DNA of 64,000 bases from Endozoicomonas sp965196975 (GTDB taxonomy: Bacteria > Pseudomonadota > Gammaproteobacteria > Pseudomonadales > Endozoicomonadaceae): NCBI RefSeq assembly GCF_965196975.1, contig NZ_OZ239981.1:5208001-5272000 (forward strand), read 5' to 3'. The position numbers and the translations under genes were made by a program. Position 1 is the first letter of the stretch; the number at the start of each line of letters is the position of its first letter. The notes beneath the pieces were generated by a model that saw only the letters and a program-made list of their open reading frames with translations, did no database searches and had not been told where the DNA came from. Positions 37,355-44,512 of the stretch are shown piece after piece.

Positions 37355-37602
37355 TTCTGCAGGAGTTTTATCAACCTGCATTGAGAAAGACGCTGTATAC
37401 GAGTATTGAGATGATTCAGTCAGATCTGGACGAATGGTTAATTCACTACAATACTGAGCGTACCCATCAAGGTAAGCAGTGCAACGGGAAAACGCCGATA
37501 GAAACACTGATTGATGGGAAAGAGATCTGGAAGGAAAAGTTCATAGCCTGAATTTGACCTGACAGACACCTTCTTTCTAAATCGGTAACCCTTTTCTTTT
37601 GA

Positions 37603-37650
37603 TGAGAAGAAAATGTCAGATTAAGTCTGAACTACTTCAGTTTAGATAGT
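37603..37650 (+). pseudogene. fragment matching the start of the RING-ankyrin gene
   Basis: ATG 37603 opens a frame reading MRRKCQIKSELLQFR then TAG; the RING-ankyrin protein begins MRRSCQIKSELLQLM. Codon differences are partly silent (CTC/CTT). It may be the remnant of a paralogous gene or just the second arm of an element end. The rest of 37552-37857 has no gene. Confidence 0.5.
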
Positions 37651-37760
37651 CTGATCTATTGGCTTTTTGTTTTGGATGGATAATTGGACACCAAAGCATC
37701 TTATATTTCATTGATATCTGGTCTGAAAAGCACAATAAAATAGTTTTGTACTTCCCCTGG

Positions 37761-37800
37761 CATATGGTAGAGAACAGATAGGCTCTGATTCTACCATATG
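37761..37800. terminator. hairpin downstream of ptsI
   Basis: CATATGGTAG and CTACCATATG are perfect inverted arms with a 20-base loop, 58 bases beyond the ptsI stop. There is no T-run on the minus strand, so stopping ability is uncertain. Confidence 0.4.
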
Positions 37801-37857
37801 GTCTAAATCTAAAAATCAATACTCATTTAATGCGTTCACAAAAATGAATAGTGTTTT

Positions 37858-39564
37858 TTAGCGTATAGTATCAATTAAGCTTCTGACTGCATCAGCATCT
37901 CTCGCTTTCAAACATTGTGTTGCCAGCTCTTGAAGCTTTTCACTGTTCTGTTCGCGCAGGATCTTCTTAATCATGGGAACAGACGGTGCAGACATACTGA
38001 ACTCATCCAGGCCAAGCCCTGCCAGAATCAATGCAGCACGTTCATCGCCGGCAAACTCACCACACATCCCGGTCCATTTACCTGCAGCGTGAGAAGCATC
38101 AATGACCTGCTTAACCGCTCTCAGTACGGAAGGAGAGAAACTGTCGTAAAGGTGAGCAATGTTTTCATTGCCTCGATCTACCGCCAGAATATACTGAGTC
38201 AGGTCATTGGTACCGATACTGAAAAAGTCGAGCTCTTCAATCAGCTGATCAGCAATCATAACAGCTGCTGGCGTTTCAATCATGATGCCCAGCTCACACT
38301 GCTCATCAAACGCAATACCTTGATCTCTCAGGCTCTGTTTGGCCTTCTCAACATGCGCTTTCAGCTGCATCACTTCATTGACCGAAATGACCATGGGGAA
38401 CATGATACGCAGCTTACCAAAAGCACTGGCTCTCAGAATGGCGCGAAGTTGAGTCTGCAGGATTTCCGGACGATCCAGGCACATACGCACTGCACGCCAG
38501 CCCAGGAATGGGTTCAATTCCTTTGGCAGGTCCAGGTAAGGCAGATCCTTGTCACCTCCGATATCCAGGGTACGGATAATGACGGGTCTTTCTCCCATTG
38601 CTTCCGCTACTTCCTTGTAAGCCTGAAACTGAACTTCTTCAGAAGGCAGTGAGTTGCGGTCCATGAACAGGAATTCTGTGCGGTAGAGGCCAACACCTTC
38701 AGCACCGTTGCGCAGTGCGCCATCGACATCCTTTGGCGTACCGATATTGGCGCAAAGCTCGAAGTGTTTGCCATCGACCGTCGCTGCTGGCAGGTCTTTC
38801 AGTTTTGCCAGTTCATTGCGGGCTGCTGCCAGTGTTTCCTGATGAGTACGGGCAGATGCCAGTTGCTCTTCGGAAGGATTCACAATGATTTCGTTATTGA
38901 TGGCATCCAGGATCAGCAGATCGCCGTGCAGGATCGCAGTGGTTGCCTGCTGACAGCCGACCATGGCCGGAATTTCCAGAGAACGGGCCATGATGGCAGA
39001 GTGAGATGTACGTCCACCAACGTCAGTTACGAAACCGATGACTTTATCCAGATCCAGCTGGGCAGTGTCAGAAGGGGTCAGGTCGTTGGCGATAACGATT
39101 GAGTTTTCTTCCAGGTTTTCCAGTCCGGAGATGCGAATGCCCAGAATGTTCTTGACCATTCTCAGGCCGACATCGCGGAAGTCTGCTACACGCTCTCTCA
39201 GGTAGGCATCTTCCAGAGTCTCCAGCAGCTGAATATTGCTCTGTATGGCTTCATGAGTAGCAACGGCAGCTGGTTTTCCTTCACCAATCAGGCTGAAAAT
39301 CTCTTCTTCCAGCTCTTCGTCTTCCGCCACCATCATGTGGCCTTCAAATACAGCAGCTTCTTCTTCGCCAAACTTGCCGAGCATGTCCCGGTACAGGTGA
39401 TCCAGCTGCGCAGTCGTCTGTTCACGAGCCATTTTAAAGCGCTCGATCTCGTTGTTAAGCTGGTCTTCGGTTACCTTGTAGTCTGGCAGGATCAGTTCCT
39501 GCTCACAGTGAATAACCGCTTTACCGATGGCGATACCTTCGGATGCAATGATGCCCTTGATCAT
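37858..39564 (-). CDS. ptsI: PTS enzyme I
   Basis: 568-residue phosphoenolpyruvate-protein phosphotransferase that moves phosphate from PEP to HPr in the cytosol. The HPr-binding/phospho-His domain has GGRTSHSAIMARS with active His188. The PEP-binding C-terminal barrel has GVGLYRTEFLFMDR, RTLDIGGDKDLPYL, MIETPAAV, SIGTNDLTQY and GMCGEFAGD with the catalytic Cys near 500. Length is normal for the family (E. coli 575). Last gene of the minus-strand operon after ptsH, 112 bases away with a hairpin between. Its place in a sugar-specific locus, with no crr, suggests a copy dedicated to this PTS or the sole set in the genome. Confidence 0.96.
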   Translation of the reverse strand: MIKGIIASEGIAIGKAVIHCEQELILPDYKVTEDQLNNEIERFKMAREQTTAQLDHLYRDMLGKFGEEEAAVFEGHMMVAEDEELEEEIFSLIGEGKPAAVATHEAIQSNIQLLETLEDAYLRERVADFRDVGLRMVKNILGIRISGLENLEENSIVIANDLTPSDTAQLDLDKVIGFVTDVGGRTSHSAIMARSLEIPAMVGCQQATTAILHGDLLILDAINNEIIVNPSEEQLASARTHQETLAAARNELAKLKDLPAATVDGKHFELCANIGTPKDVDGALRNGAEGVGLYRTEFLFMDRNSLPSEEVQFQAYKEVAEAMGERPVIIRTLDIGGDKDLPYLDLPKELNPFLGWRAVRMCLDRPEILQTQLRAILRASAFGKLRIMFPMVISVNEVMQLKAHVEKAKQSLRDQGIAFDEQCELGIMIETPAAVMIADQLIEELDFFSIGTNDLTQYILAVDRGNENIAHLYDSFSPSVLRAVKQVIDASHAAGKWTGMCGEFAGDERAALILAGLGLDEFSMSAPSVPMIKKILREQNSEKLQELATQCLKARDADAVRSLIDTIR

Positions 39565-39618
39565 GTAACTCTGAACCTGATGAAACTTGCGAAACGGGGG
39601 ATAACCGCTTCCCGTTGC

Positions 39619-39658
39619 CCGCTGTTCGTAAAGCGGATGTGGCTTTACCGGACAGCGG
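39619..39658 (-). other. hairpin between ptsH and ptsI
   Basis: CCGCTGTTCGTAAAGC pairs with GCTTTACCGGACAGCGG (one bulge), without a T-run. It could set the HPr to enzyme I ratio by mRNA processing or partial termination. Confidence 0.45.
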
Positions 39659-39676
39659 ATAGCGGGCGGCGATTTA

Positions 39677-39937
39677 TTAACCTTCCAGGTTTTCGATAAC
39701 GACTTTCAGTTTTTCCATAGCTGCTACTTCGTCATCCCCTTCAATCGTCAGAGTGATTACGTCGTCTTTAACGATACCGGCAGACATCAGTTTCATCAGG
39801 CTTTTAGCGTTGGCCTTACGTCCCTTGTTCTCAACAGTGATCGCGCTGGAAAACTCTTTGCAGGCTTTTACAAATACAGCGCCAGGACGAGTGTGCAGGC
39901 CGTTTTCGTTGGTTACTTTGATTTGTGCAGTTTGCAT
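39677..39937 (-). CDS. ptsH: PTS phosphocarrier HPr
   Basis: 86-residue HPr. The active-site motif NGLHTRPGAVFV carries phosphorylated His15; Ser46 lies in ANAKSLMKLMS. ATG 39937 has AGGAAA upstream. It passes phosphate from enzyme I to the IIA protein encoded at 49.6 kb. Without a visible HPr kinase, Ser46 regulation cannot be claimed. It follows the sulfatase gene after 98 bases. Confidence 0.96.
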   Translation of the reverse strand: MQTAQIKVTNENGLHTRPGAVFVKACKEFSSAITVENKGRKANAKSLMKLMSAGIVKDDVITLTIEGDDEVAAMEKLKVVIENLEG

Positions 39938-39964
39938 GGTTTCATTTCCTGAATGGTGGTTGCA

Positions 39965-39982
39965 GGGCTCTATCAGGAGCCC
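39965..39982 (-). other. small hairpin between sulfatase and ptsH
   Basis: GGGCTC and GAGCCC form a 6-base GC-rich stem with a 6-base loop just upstream of the ptsH ribosome site. Confidence 0.35.
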
Positions 39983-40035
39983 GCAATAATGTTTAAATGG
40001 GTCGCTTTAAGCCGGTAACTGGCTTTCTGTATTCA

Positions 40036-41673
40036 TCAGCCTTTTAACAGGCTGTTCTTCAATTCTTTGAAGTAGTCCTTGCCCCATACAGCAGGCTCAG
40101 GCTTGTCTTTAATCCACTCTCTGATACCGGCCTGCATTTCCTTGACCAGTGCCGGATGCTGGGCAGCAATGTCATTGACTTCAGCAGGGTCAACAGCACG
40201 GTTGTAGAGGCGAACGGTGTTGTCGTTCTGCCACCAGTGCAGGGACCATTGACCTTTGCGTACACTCCAGCTGGCTGTGGAATATTTTTCCAGGTGTGGA
40301 CTGCTGGGCTCAATATCGGACTCGGAGCGTCCGGATACGTACTCAAAATAATCTCGCCAGAAGTCATCGTTCGGCTCTCCCCAGTGGAAAGCCCGCGGGC
40401 CAGCCCAGAACAGCATGTCATGTGGCTCAGCACTGTCAGCTCCGCTCAGGTGAGGCAGCAGGTTCACACCATCCAGTTTTTCCGGCTGAGGTGCGCTCAG
40501 GCCTGAAGCCGCCAGCAGAGTGGGCATCAGGTCCATGGTAGAAACCAGACCATCGTAAATCATGCCTTTGGGCAGTGATTTGCCCCAGGCAACCAGAGGG
40601 ATGTGAACACCTCCGTCCATCAGAGAGCCTTTGTTCCCGGTTAACAGGCCGTTCTGTGGCATGGGTGAGTCAGCAACACCGCCATTATCCGGCATGAACA
40701 GGAAGATGGTGTTGTCGGCACGGCCAGAGGCTTCCAGCTCGTTCATCAGCAGAAGGATGCTGTCGTCAATTGCAGCGATGGATGCGTAGTAATTGTCGAC
40801 TTCCTGGTTTCCGGTATTAAAGCGGCCCAGGTATTTTTCCGGTGCCATGGCTGTCAGCGGTATATGGGGTGCCGCATGAGCATAATAAAGGAAGAATGGT
40901 TGATCTTTCTTCACACTGCGGATAAAGGCCAGTGCTTCATCCGTCATCTGGTCTGTCATGTAGCCTTTGGATTCAGCCAGTTCACCATTGCGCATCCAGG
41001 TCGGTGAGTTGTAGCTGGATACACCGGAAGCATGGAAGCCAAAGAAGTAGTCAAAACCACGATCGGTAGGACGATAGCCTTCTTCTGCCCAGATGATCGA
41101 GTTGTCGTGGTAATCTCGGGAAGTAGAGCCTTCCACCGCTTCTTTACGCACCTTGGCCAAGTGCCATTTACCAATAGCGCCGGTACGGTAGCCGTTTTTC
41201 TGGAAGACTTCTGGCAGGAAGGTCTCTTCCAGTGGAACACCAGGTTTTACATCGTCGTTGTTGTAAATACCAAACTGGTGAGGGTAACGGGATGTCATGA
41301 TGCCGGTACGTGAAGCGGCACAGACCGGGTGAGTAACGTGTGCATTACTGAAGCGAACACCGTCAACGGCCAGTTTTTTCAGCGTTGGCATGGCGGATCT
41401 GGAAGCATGGATAGCTGCATCCAGATCAACAGCATAACGCTCACTGACATAACGTTCTGCCAGAACGGTTTTGTTATAACTCTCAGGCAGGAAGTCAAAC
41501 TGCCCAAAACCCTGATCGTCGGTGACCATCAAAATAATGTTGGGCGGATTCTCTTTATCCCCCAGTAATTGATTAACCCGCTGTGCGGCGCTGGTGCAGC
41601 CTCCCAGAGTCAGCGGGAGCATGGCGGAAGCGCCAGTAATACCAAGGGTCTTTAAAAAACTTCTGCGTTTCAT
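40036..41673 (-). CDS. Tat-exported lipoprotein sulfatase
   Basis: 545-residue type I sulfatase of the alkaline-phosphatase fold. The N-terminus combines a twin-arginine motif (KRRSFLKTLG) with a lipobox ending at Cys26 (LGGC), so it should be exported folded and anchored as a lipoprotein. Metal-binding Asp residues sit in LMVTDDQGFG. The formylglycine motif is C118-A-A-S-R (CxAxR, Cys type), which needs a formylglycine-generating enzyme or anSME encoded elsewhere. Further motifs are GKWHLAKV and MPDNGGVADS. With GalNAc and uronate genes around it, a chondroitin/dermatan sulfate oligosaccharide is the likely substrate; sulfate position cannot be assigned. Its start is two bases from the eda stop. 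Confidence 0.9.
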   Translation of the reverse strand: MKRRSFLKTLGITGASAMLPLTLGGCTSAAQRVNQLLGDKENPPNIILMVTDDQGFGQFDFLPESYNKTVLAERYVSERYAVDLDAAIHASRSAMPTLKKLAVDGVRFSNAHVTHPVCAASRTGIMTSRYPHQFGIYNNDDVKPGVPLEETFLPEVFQKNGYRTGAIGKWHLAKVRKEAVEGSTSRDYHDNSIIWAEEGYRPTDRGFDYFFGFHASGVSSYNSPTWMRNGELAESKGYMTDQMTDEALAFIRSVKKDQPFFLYYAHAAPHIPLTAMAPEKYLGRFNTGNQEVDNYYASIAAIDDSILLLMNELEASGRADNTIFLFMPDNGGVADSPMPQNGLLTGNKGSLMDGGVHIPLVAWGKSLPKGMIYDGLVSTMDLMPTLLAASGLSAPQPEKLDGVNLLPHLSGADSAEPHDMLFWAGPRAFHWGEPNDDFWRDYFEYVSGRSESDIEPSSPHLEKYSTASWSVRKGQWSLHWWQNDNTVRLYNRAVDPAEVNDIAAQHPALVKEMQAGIREWIKDKPEPAVWGKDYFKELKNSLLKG

Positions 41674-41675
41674 GG

Positions 41676-42308
41676 TTATGCCTTCTGGAGTCCGTCTACT
41701 GCTTCACCTGCAAGCCGGGTTATCTCATCCCAGCGCTCCTCTTTTACCAGGTTGCCCGGACACACCCAGGAGCCACCAATGGCCATAACATTTGTCAGTG
41801 CCAGATAATCTTTTGCATTGTGCAGGCCAATACCACCAGTAGGGCAGAATTTAACGTCAGGGAAGGGGCCTGCAAGGGCTTTGAGCATGCTGATACCGCC
41901 AGACTGCTCAGCAGGAAAGAGTTTCAGCAGGTTATAGCCATGCTCCATGGCCTGAATAACATCAGACGGTGTAGAAACACCCGGGAGAAATGAAAGTCCC
42001 TGTTCTTTCGCTTCTTTTAATAATGCCGGTGTTGCTCCAGGCGATACCGCAAAGTCTGCACCTGCTTTCAATACGGCTTCTACCTGACTGGCAGAAGTGA
42101 CTGTGCCTGCCCCGGTAATACACTCGGGCATTGCCGCTTTGATTGCCTGAATCGCTTCCAGAGCACAGGATGTGCGCAGGGTAACTTCAAATACATTAAT
42201 TCCACCGGCTGACAATGCTCGGGCAAGGGGAACGGCGTGGCTCAGCTCTTCAATAACAATAACCGGAAGAACAGGGTAAGCCTTTGAAAGAATGTATTCG
42301 CTTGTCAT
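41676..42308 (-). CDS. eda: KDPG/KHG aldolase
   Basis: 210-residue class I aldolase splitting 2-keto-3-deoxy-6-phosphogluconate to pyruvate and glyceraldehyde-3-phosphate. Start chosen at ATG 42308 (MTSEYILSKAYP) with AGAAGAAG upstream; an in-frame ATG at 42356 would add 16 non-family residues. Motifs: FEVTLRT with the catalytic Glu, TGAGTVTS, FLPGVSTPSDV, LLKLFPAEQSGG with the Schiff-base Lys, and FCPTGGI. It receives KDPG from the adjacent kdgK and ends the uronate branch. Confidence 0.95.
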   Translation of the reverse strand: MTSEYILSKAYPVLPVIVIEELSHAVPLARALSAGGINVFEVTLRTSCALEAIQAIKAAMPECITGAGTVTSASQVEAVLKAGADFAVSPGATPALLKEAKEQGLSFLPGVSTPSDVIQAMEHGYNLLKLFPAEQSGGISMLKALAGPFPDVKFCPTGGIGLHNAKDYLALTNVMAIGGSWVCPGNLVKEERWDEITRLAGEAVDGLQKA

Positions 42309-42394
42309 GGAACTTCTTCTTTTGTCAGCGCTTTTGTAAGAAGGGCCTAGATTCATAAAACGACAATGCCTTTATATATCTTCTTAAGAGACTG

Positions 42395-43378
42395 CTATAA
42401 CGCAGGCATAACCTCTTTGGGAATAACACCACCACGATGCATGATCACTTCAGCAGCAAGACGATGACCGGCCTGGCATGCTTCAACGGGTGAAGCTCCA
42501 AGCATGCGACTGCTCAGGTAAGCACCATTAAAGGAATCTCCAGCGCCGGTGGTATCTACGGGCGTGCTGACCTTTTGGGCAACAACGGTTTGTACATCAT
42601 CATTGGATTTCACCAAGCACGGTGCCGAGCCTCTTTTGATAATCAGCTCAGGAATGTGCTCAAGGCGCTGAAGTGTGTCTTCTACCGACTGGTCATTAAA
42701 CAGCAGTTGTTCATCTTCGAAGGTCAACAGAGCGATGTCGGTCAGCTCCAGAACCTGCTTATACCAGTGTCTTGCATCTTCAGCATCTTTCCAGAGAGCC
42801 GGACGGTGATTGGTATCGAAAGCAATAATTGAACCATTGTGTTTCGCTGTTTTCAGTAAATTAACTAGCTGCTTTCGAGATTCGTAAGGTAAAATTGCAA
42901 CCGTAATACCGGATAAGAAGATCAGACTGTTTTCAGAAGCTATGCTTTCTATCTGATCCTGAGTCAGAGCATCGGAAAACAGTGAACGGGCAGCAGATTC
43001 TGAGCGCCAGTAGTGGAAGCTTCTTTCACCGGTTGCATCGACATTGACCGAATAGAGACCGGGCAACTTACCCGACAGACTGTAGACATGACGGGTGTCA
43101 ATACCTTCGCCCTGCCATGCGGCTAGCATCCGGCTGCTGAAGTTGTCTTGTCCCAGGGCCGTAACGTAGCGAACAGCGATATCTTTCTGTTGACTGGTTG
43201 AAGCTTCCTTAAGAAGTCTTGCCATATAAACAGTGGTGTTAAGTGTATCGCCGGCAAAGTTTACTTTCAGAAACTTTTCGTTTTCGCTGTTGTTTTCACC
43301 CAAAACATCAGTTTGAGTGAGTTCGACCATGCATTCACCAATGCATGCTATGGAAGCCGGCTTAATGATCAGTGTCAT
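42395..43378 (-). CDS. kdgK: 2-keto-3-deoxygluconate kinase
   Basis: 327-residue PfkB-family sugar kinase phosphorylating KDG to KDPG with ATP. I use ATG 43378 (MTLIIKPASIACIG) after AAGGAATTCG, not 43417. Family features are the N-terminal GECMVELTQ, AFDTNHRPALW and the C-terminal signature DTTGAGDSFNGAY with its catalytic Asp. First gene of the minus operon and divergent from the regulator gene; the 229-base gap between holds repeated TGAAA boxes. It takes KDG from KduD, encoded on the other side of the locus. Confidence 0.93.
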   Translation of the reverse strand: MTLIIKPASIACIGECMVELTQTDVLGENNSENEKFLKVNFAGDTLNTTVYMARLLKEASTSQQKDIAVRYVTALGQDNFSSRMLAAWQGEGIDTRHVYSLSGKLPGLYSVNVDATGERSFHYWRSESAARSLFSDALTQDQIESIASENSLIFLSGITVAILPYESRKQLVNLLKTAKHNGSIIAFDTNHRPALWKDAEDARHWYKQVLELTDIALLTFEDEQLLFNDQSVEDTLQRLEHIPELIIKRGSAPCLVKSNDDVQTVVAQKVSTPVDTTGAGDSFNGAYLSSRMLGASPVEACQAGHRLAAEVIMHRGGVIPKEVMPAL

Positions 43379-43495
43379 AGTCTTTCGAATTCCTTCGTGT
43401 TTAGATGATGCTCTCACAAAATAGTTTTCATTTTAATGATCTCTATCATTATTAATGAAAATATTTTGGTGTAAAAACTGAGTTTATCGCTATTT

Positions 43496-43596
43496 TGAAA
43501 GCAAAATCACTAACAAGTGAAAATTTGAAACAAAAAATTGAAAGGCAAGTGAAAAGCCTGTATGTTTGCTGCAACTGTGTGAAAGCGCAGTTGAAA
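43496..43596. promoter_or_regulatory. cluster of TGAAA/TTTCA boxes, likely AgaR-type operators
   Basis: TGAAA starts at 43496, 43518, 43526, 43539, 43550, 43580 and 43592, several 11-13 bases apart, in the gap between kdgK and the DeoR-family gene. E. coli AgaR binds repeated CTTTC/TTTC boxes, so autoregulation and control of both operons is likely. Confidence 0.6.
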
Positions 43597-43607
43597 GAGA
43601 GGTTTAA

Positions 43608-44375
43608 ATGAGTACTGTTGAGAGACGCGAAGCCATCGTTCGCCTGGTGCGTGACAAAGGTCTGGCTCGGGTGGAAGAGTTGGCTGAGCACTTCAAGGTA
43701 TCCAGTGTCACGATCCGCAACGATCTTAATTACCTGGATAACAAAGGTCTCCTGCTTCGCTCTCACGGCGGTGCCATGGCCCTGGATGATGTTGTTAAAG
43801 AGATGCCTTTTGACGATAAAGGCGCTGTGAACATCTCCCAGAAGGAAGCAATCGGCGCAGCGGCCGCCAGACTCGTTAATGATGGTGAATCCATTATTCT
43901 TGACTCTGGTACCACTACGCAGCAGCTGGCAAAGCATCTGGTGAACAACAAGAACCTGGTGGTAATGACCAACGGGCTTAATGTTGCCAGTGAGCTGGTA
44001 AAGGCTTCCGGTATTGAGATCATGATGACCGGAGGAACCCTCCGTTCAAAGTCGCACTCCTTTTATGGTTCACAGGCGGAAGATGCTCTGCGTCAATACC
44101 GTTTTGACAAGCTGTTCCTCGGGGTTGACGGATTTGATCTTGTTGCAGGCCTGACTACGCATTTTGATCGTGAAGCTACCCTGAACCGTGTGATGTGTGA
44201 CATTTCCAGTGAAATTATTCTACTGGCGGACTCCAGCAAGTTCGGTCGCAAGGGTTATCACTTCATCCGCTCTTTTGGCGCTTTCCATACGCTGGTAACC
44301 GATAAGGGGATACCAGCAGACTATATGGCAGGTTTGCAGCGTCAGGGAGTCAGAGTCATTATTGCTGACAGTTGA
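43608..44375 (+). CDS. agaR: DeoR-family repressor of the AgaR type
   Basis: 255-residue DNA-binding repressor. The N-terminal winged helix-turn-helix has the DeoR signature (RVEELAEHFKVSSVTIRNDL, then LRSHGGA). The C-terminal sugar-phosphate-binding domain has ILDSGTTTQQLAKHL, MTNGLNVASEL, FLGVDGFDLVAGLTTH and LADSSKFGRKGYHFI, closest in pattern to AgaR. GAGAGG ribosome site. The effector is probably a phosphorylated amino sugar of the galactosamine pathway. It sits between the divergent operons and is preceded and followed by TTTC-box arrays, so it should control both. Confidence 0.9.
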   Translation: MSTVERREAIVRLVRDKGLARVEELAEHFKVSSVTIRNDLNYLDNKGLLLRSHGGAMALDDVVKEMPFDDKGAVNISQKEAIGAAAARLVNDGESIILDSGTTTQQLAKHLVNNKNLVVMTNGLNVASELVKASGIEIMMTGGTLRSKSHSFYGSQAEDALRQYRFDKLFLGVDGFDLVAGLTTHFDREATLNRVMCDISSEIILLADSSKFGRKGYHFIRSFGAFHTLVTDKGIPADYMAGLQRQGVRVIIADS

Positions 44376-44379
44376 TCGC

Positions 44380-44411
44380 TTTCGATAATTTTCAAGTCGT
44401 TTTCTGATTTC
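44380..44411 (+). promoter_or_regulatory. phased TTTC boxes upstream of kbaZ
   Basis: TTTC starts at 44380, 44390, 44401 and 44408, spaced 10, 11 and 7 bases, about 105-130 bases before the kbaZ start. This matches the direct-repeat form of AgaR operators. Confidence 0.55.
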
Positions 44412-44512
44412 TCAGATGATTCCAAAGTTATTGAAAGGTTGTAGCTTTCATGCAATAACACTTGATCGGTGACGCCGCAGCTTAAATCGAAAGCAGTACA
44501 TAAGGTGTTGCT

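Larger units (their letters stand above)
35118..37551 (+). pseudogene. IS481-family transposase, interrupted
   Basis: Starts MIHTNQKIIKHKVGLLNL at 35118 (an upstream ATG at 35079 is less likely). A helix-turn-helix (LGNISKACKTMGVSRDTFYRY) leads into the DDE core: GSQDTFYVGTFKG (Asp), LTDRGTEYCG (Asp) and TNGICERFHKTIL (Glu). The frame is broken after TILQ by the ISKra4 element and resumes QEFYQPALRKTLYTS to FIA at 37551, with the YNTERTHQGKQCNGKTP tail typical of IS3/IS481 transposases. The whole is about 345 residues once rejoined. Confidence 0.92.
35080..37568 (+). mobile_element. IS481-family element, split by ISKra4 copy 4 (ends approximate)
   Basis: One IS481 transposase gene between candidate ends TGAGTTCACTGAAATC (left) and, inverted on the right, TGTCTGTCAGGTCAAATT. 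About 1.09 kb after removal of the ISKra4 insert. There is no direct target duplication: the flanks are inverted repeats instead (see the separate entry), so the true ends may lie further out. Confidence 0.6.
35000..37650. repeat. long inverted repeat arms around the IS481-like element
   Basis: Bases about 35008-35080 and 37568-37645 are inverted copies of each other, about 70 bases with only about four mismatches in the inner part (CTTTTGATGAGAAGAA, TGTCAGATTAAGTCTGAAC, TAAATCGGTAACC are shared), fading at the outer edge. The left arm contains the start and first 13 or so codons of the RING-ankyrin gene. Either this is an unusually long terminal repeat, or two divergent paralogous genes had the element inserted between them. 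Confidence 0.7.
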
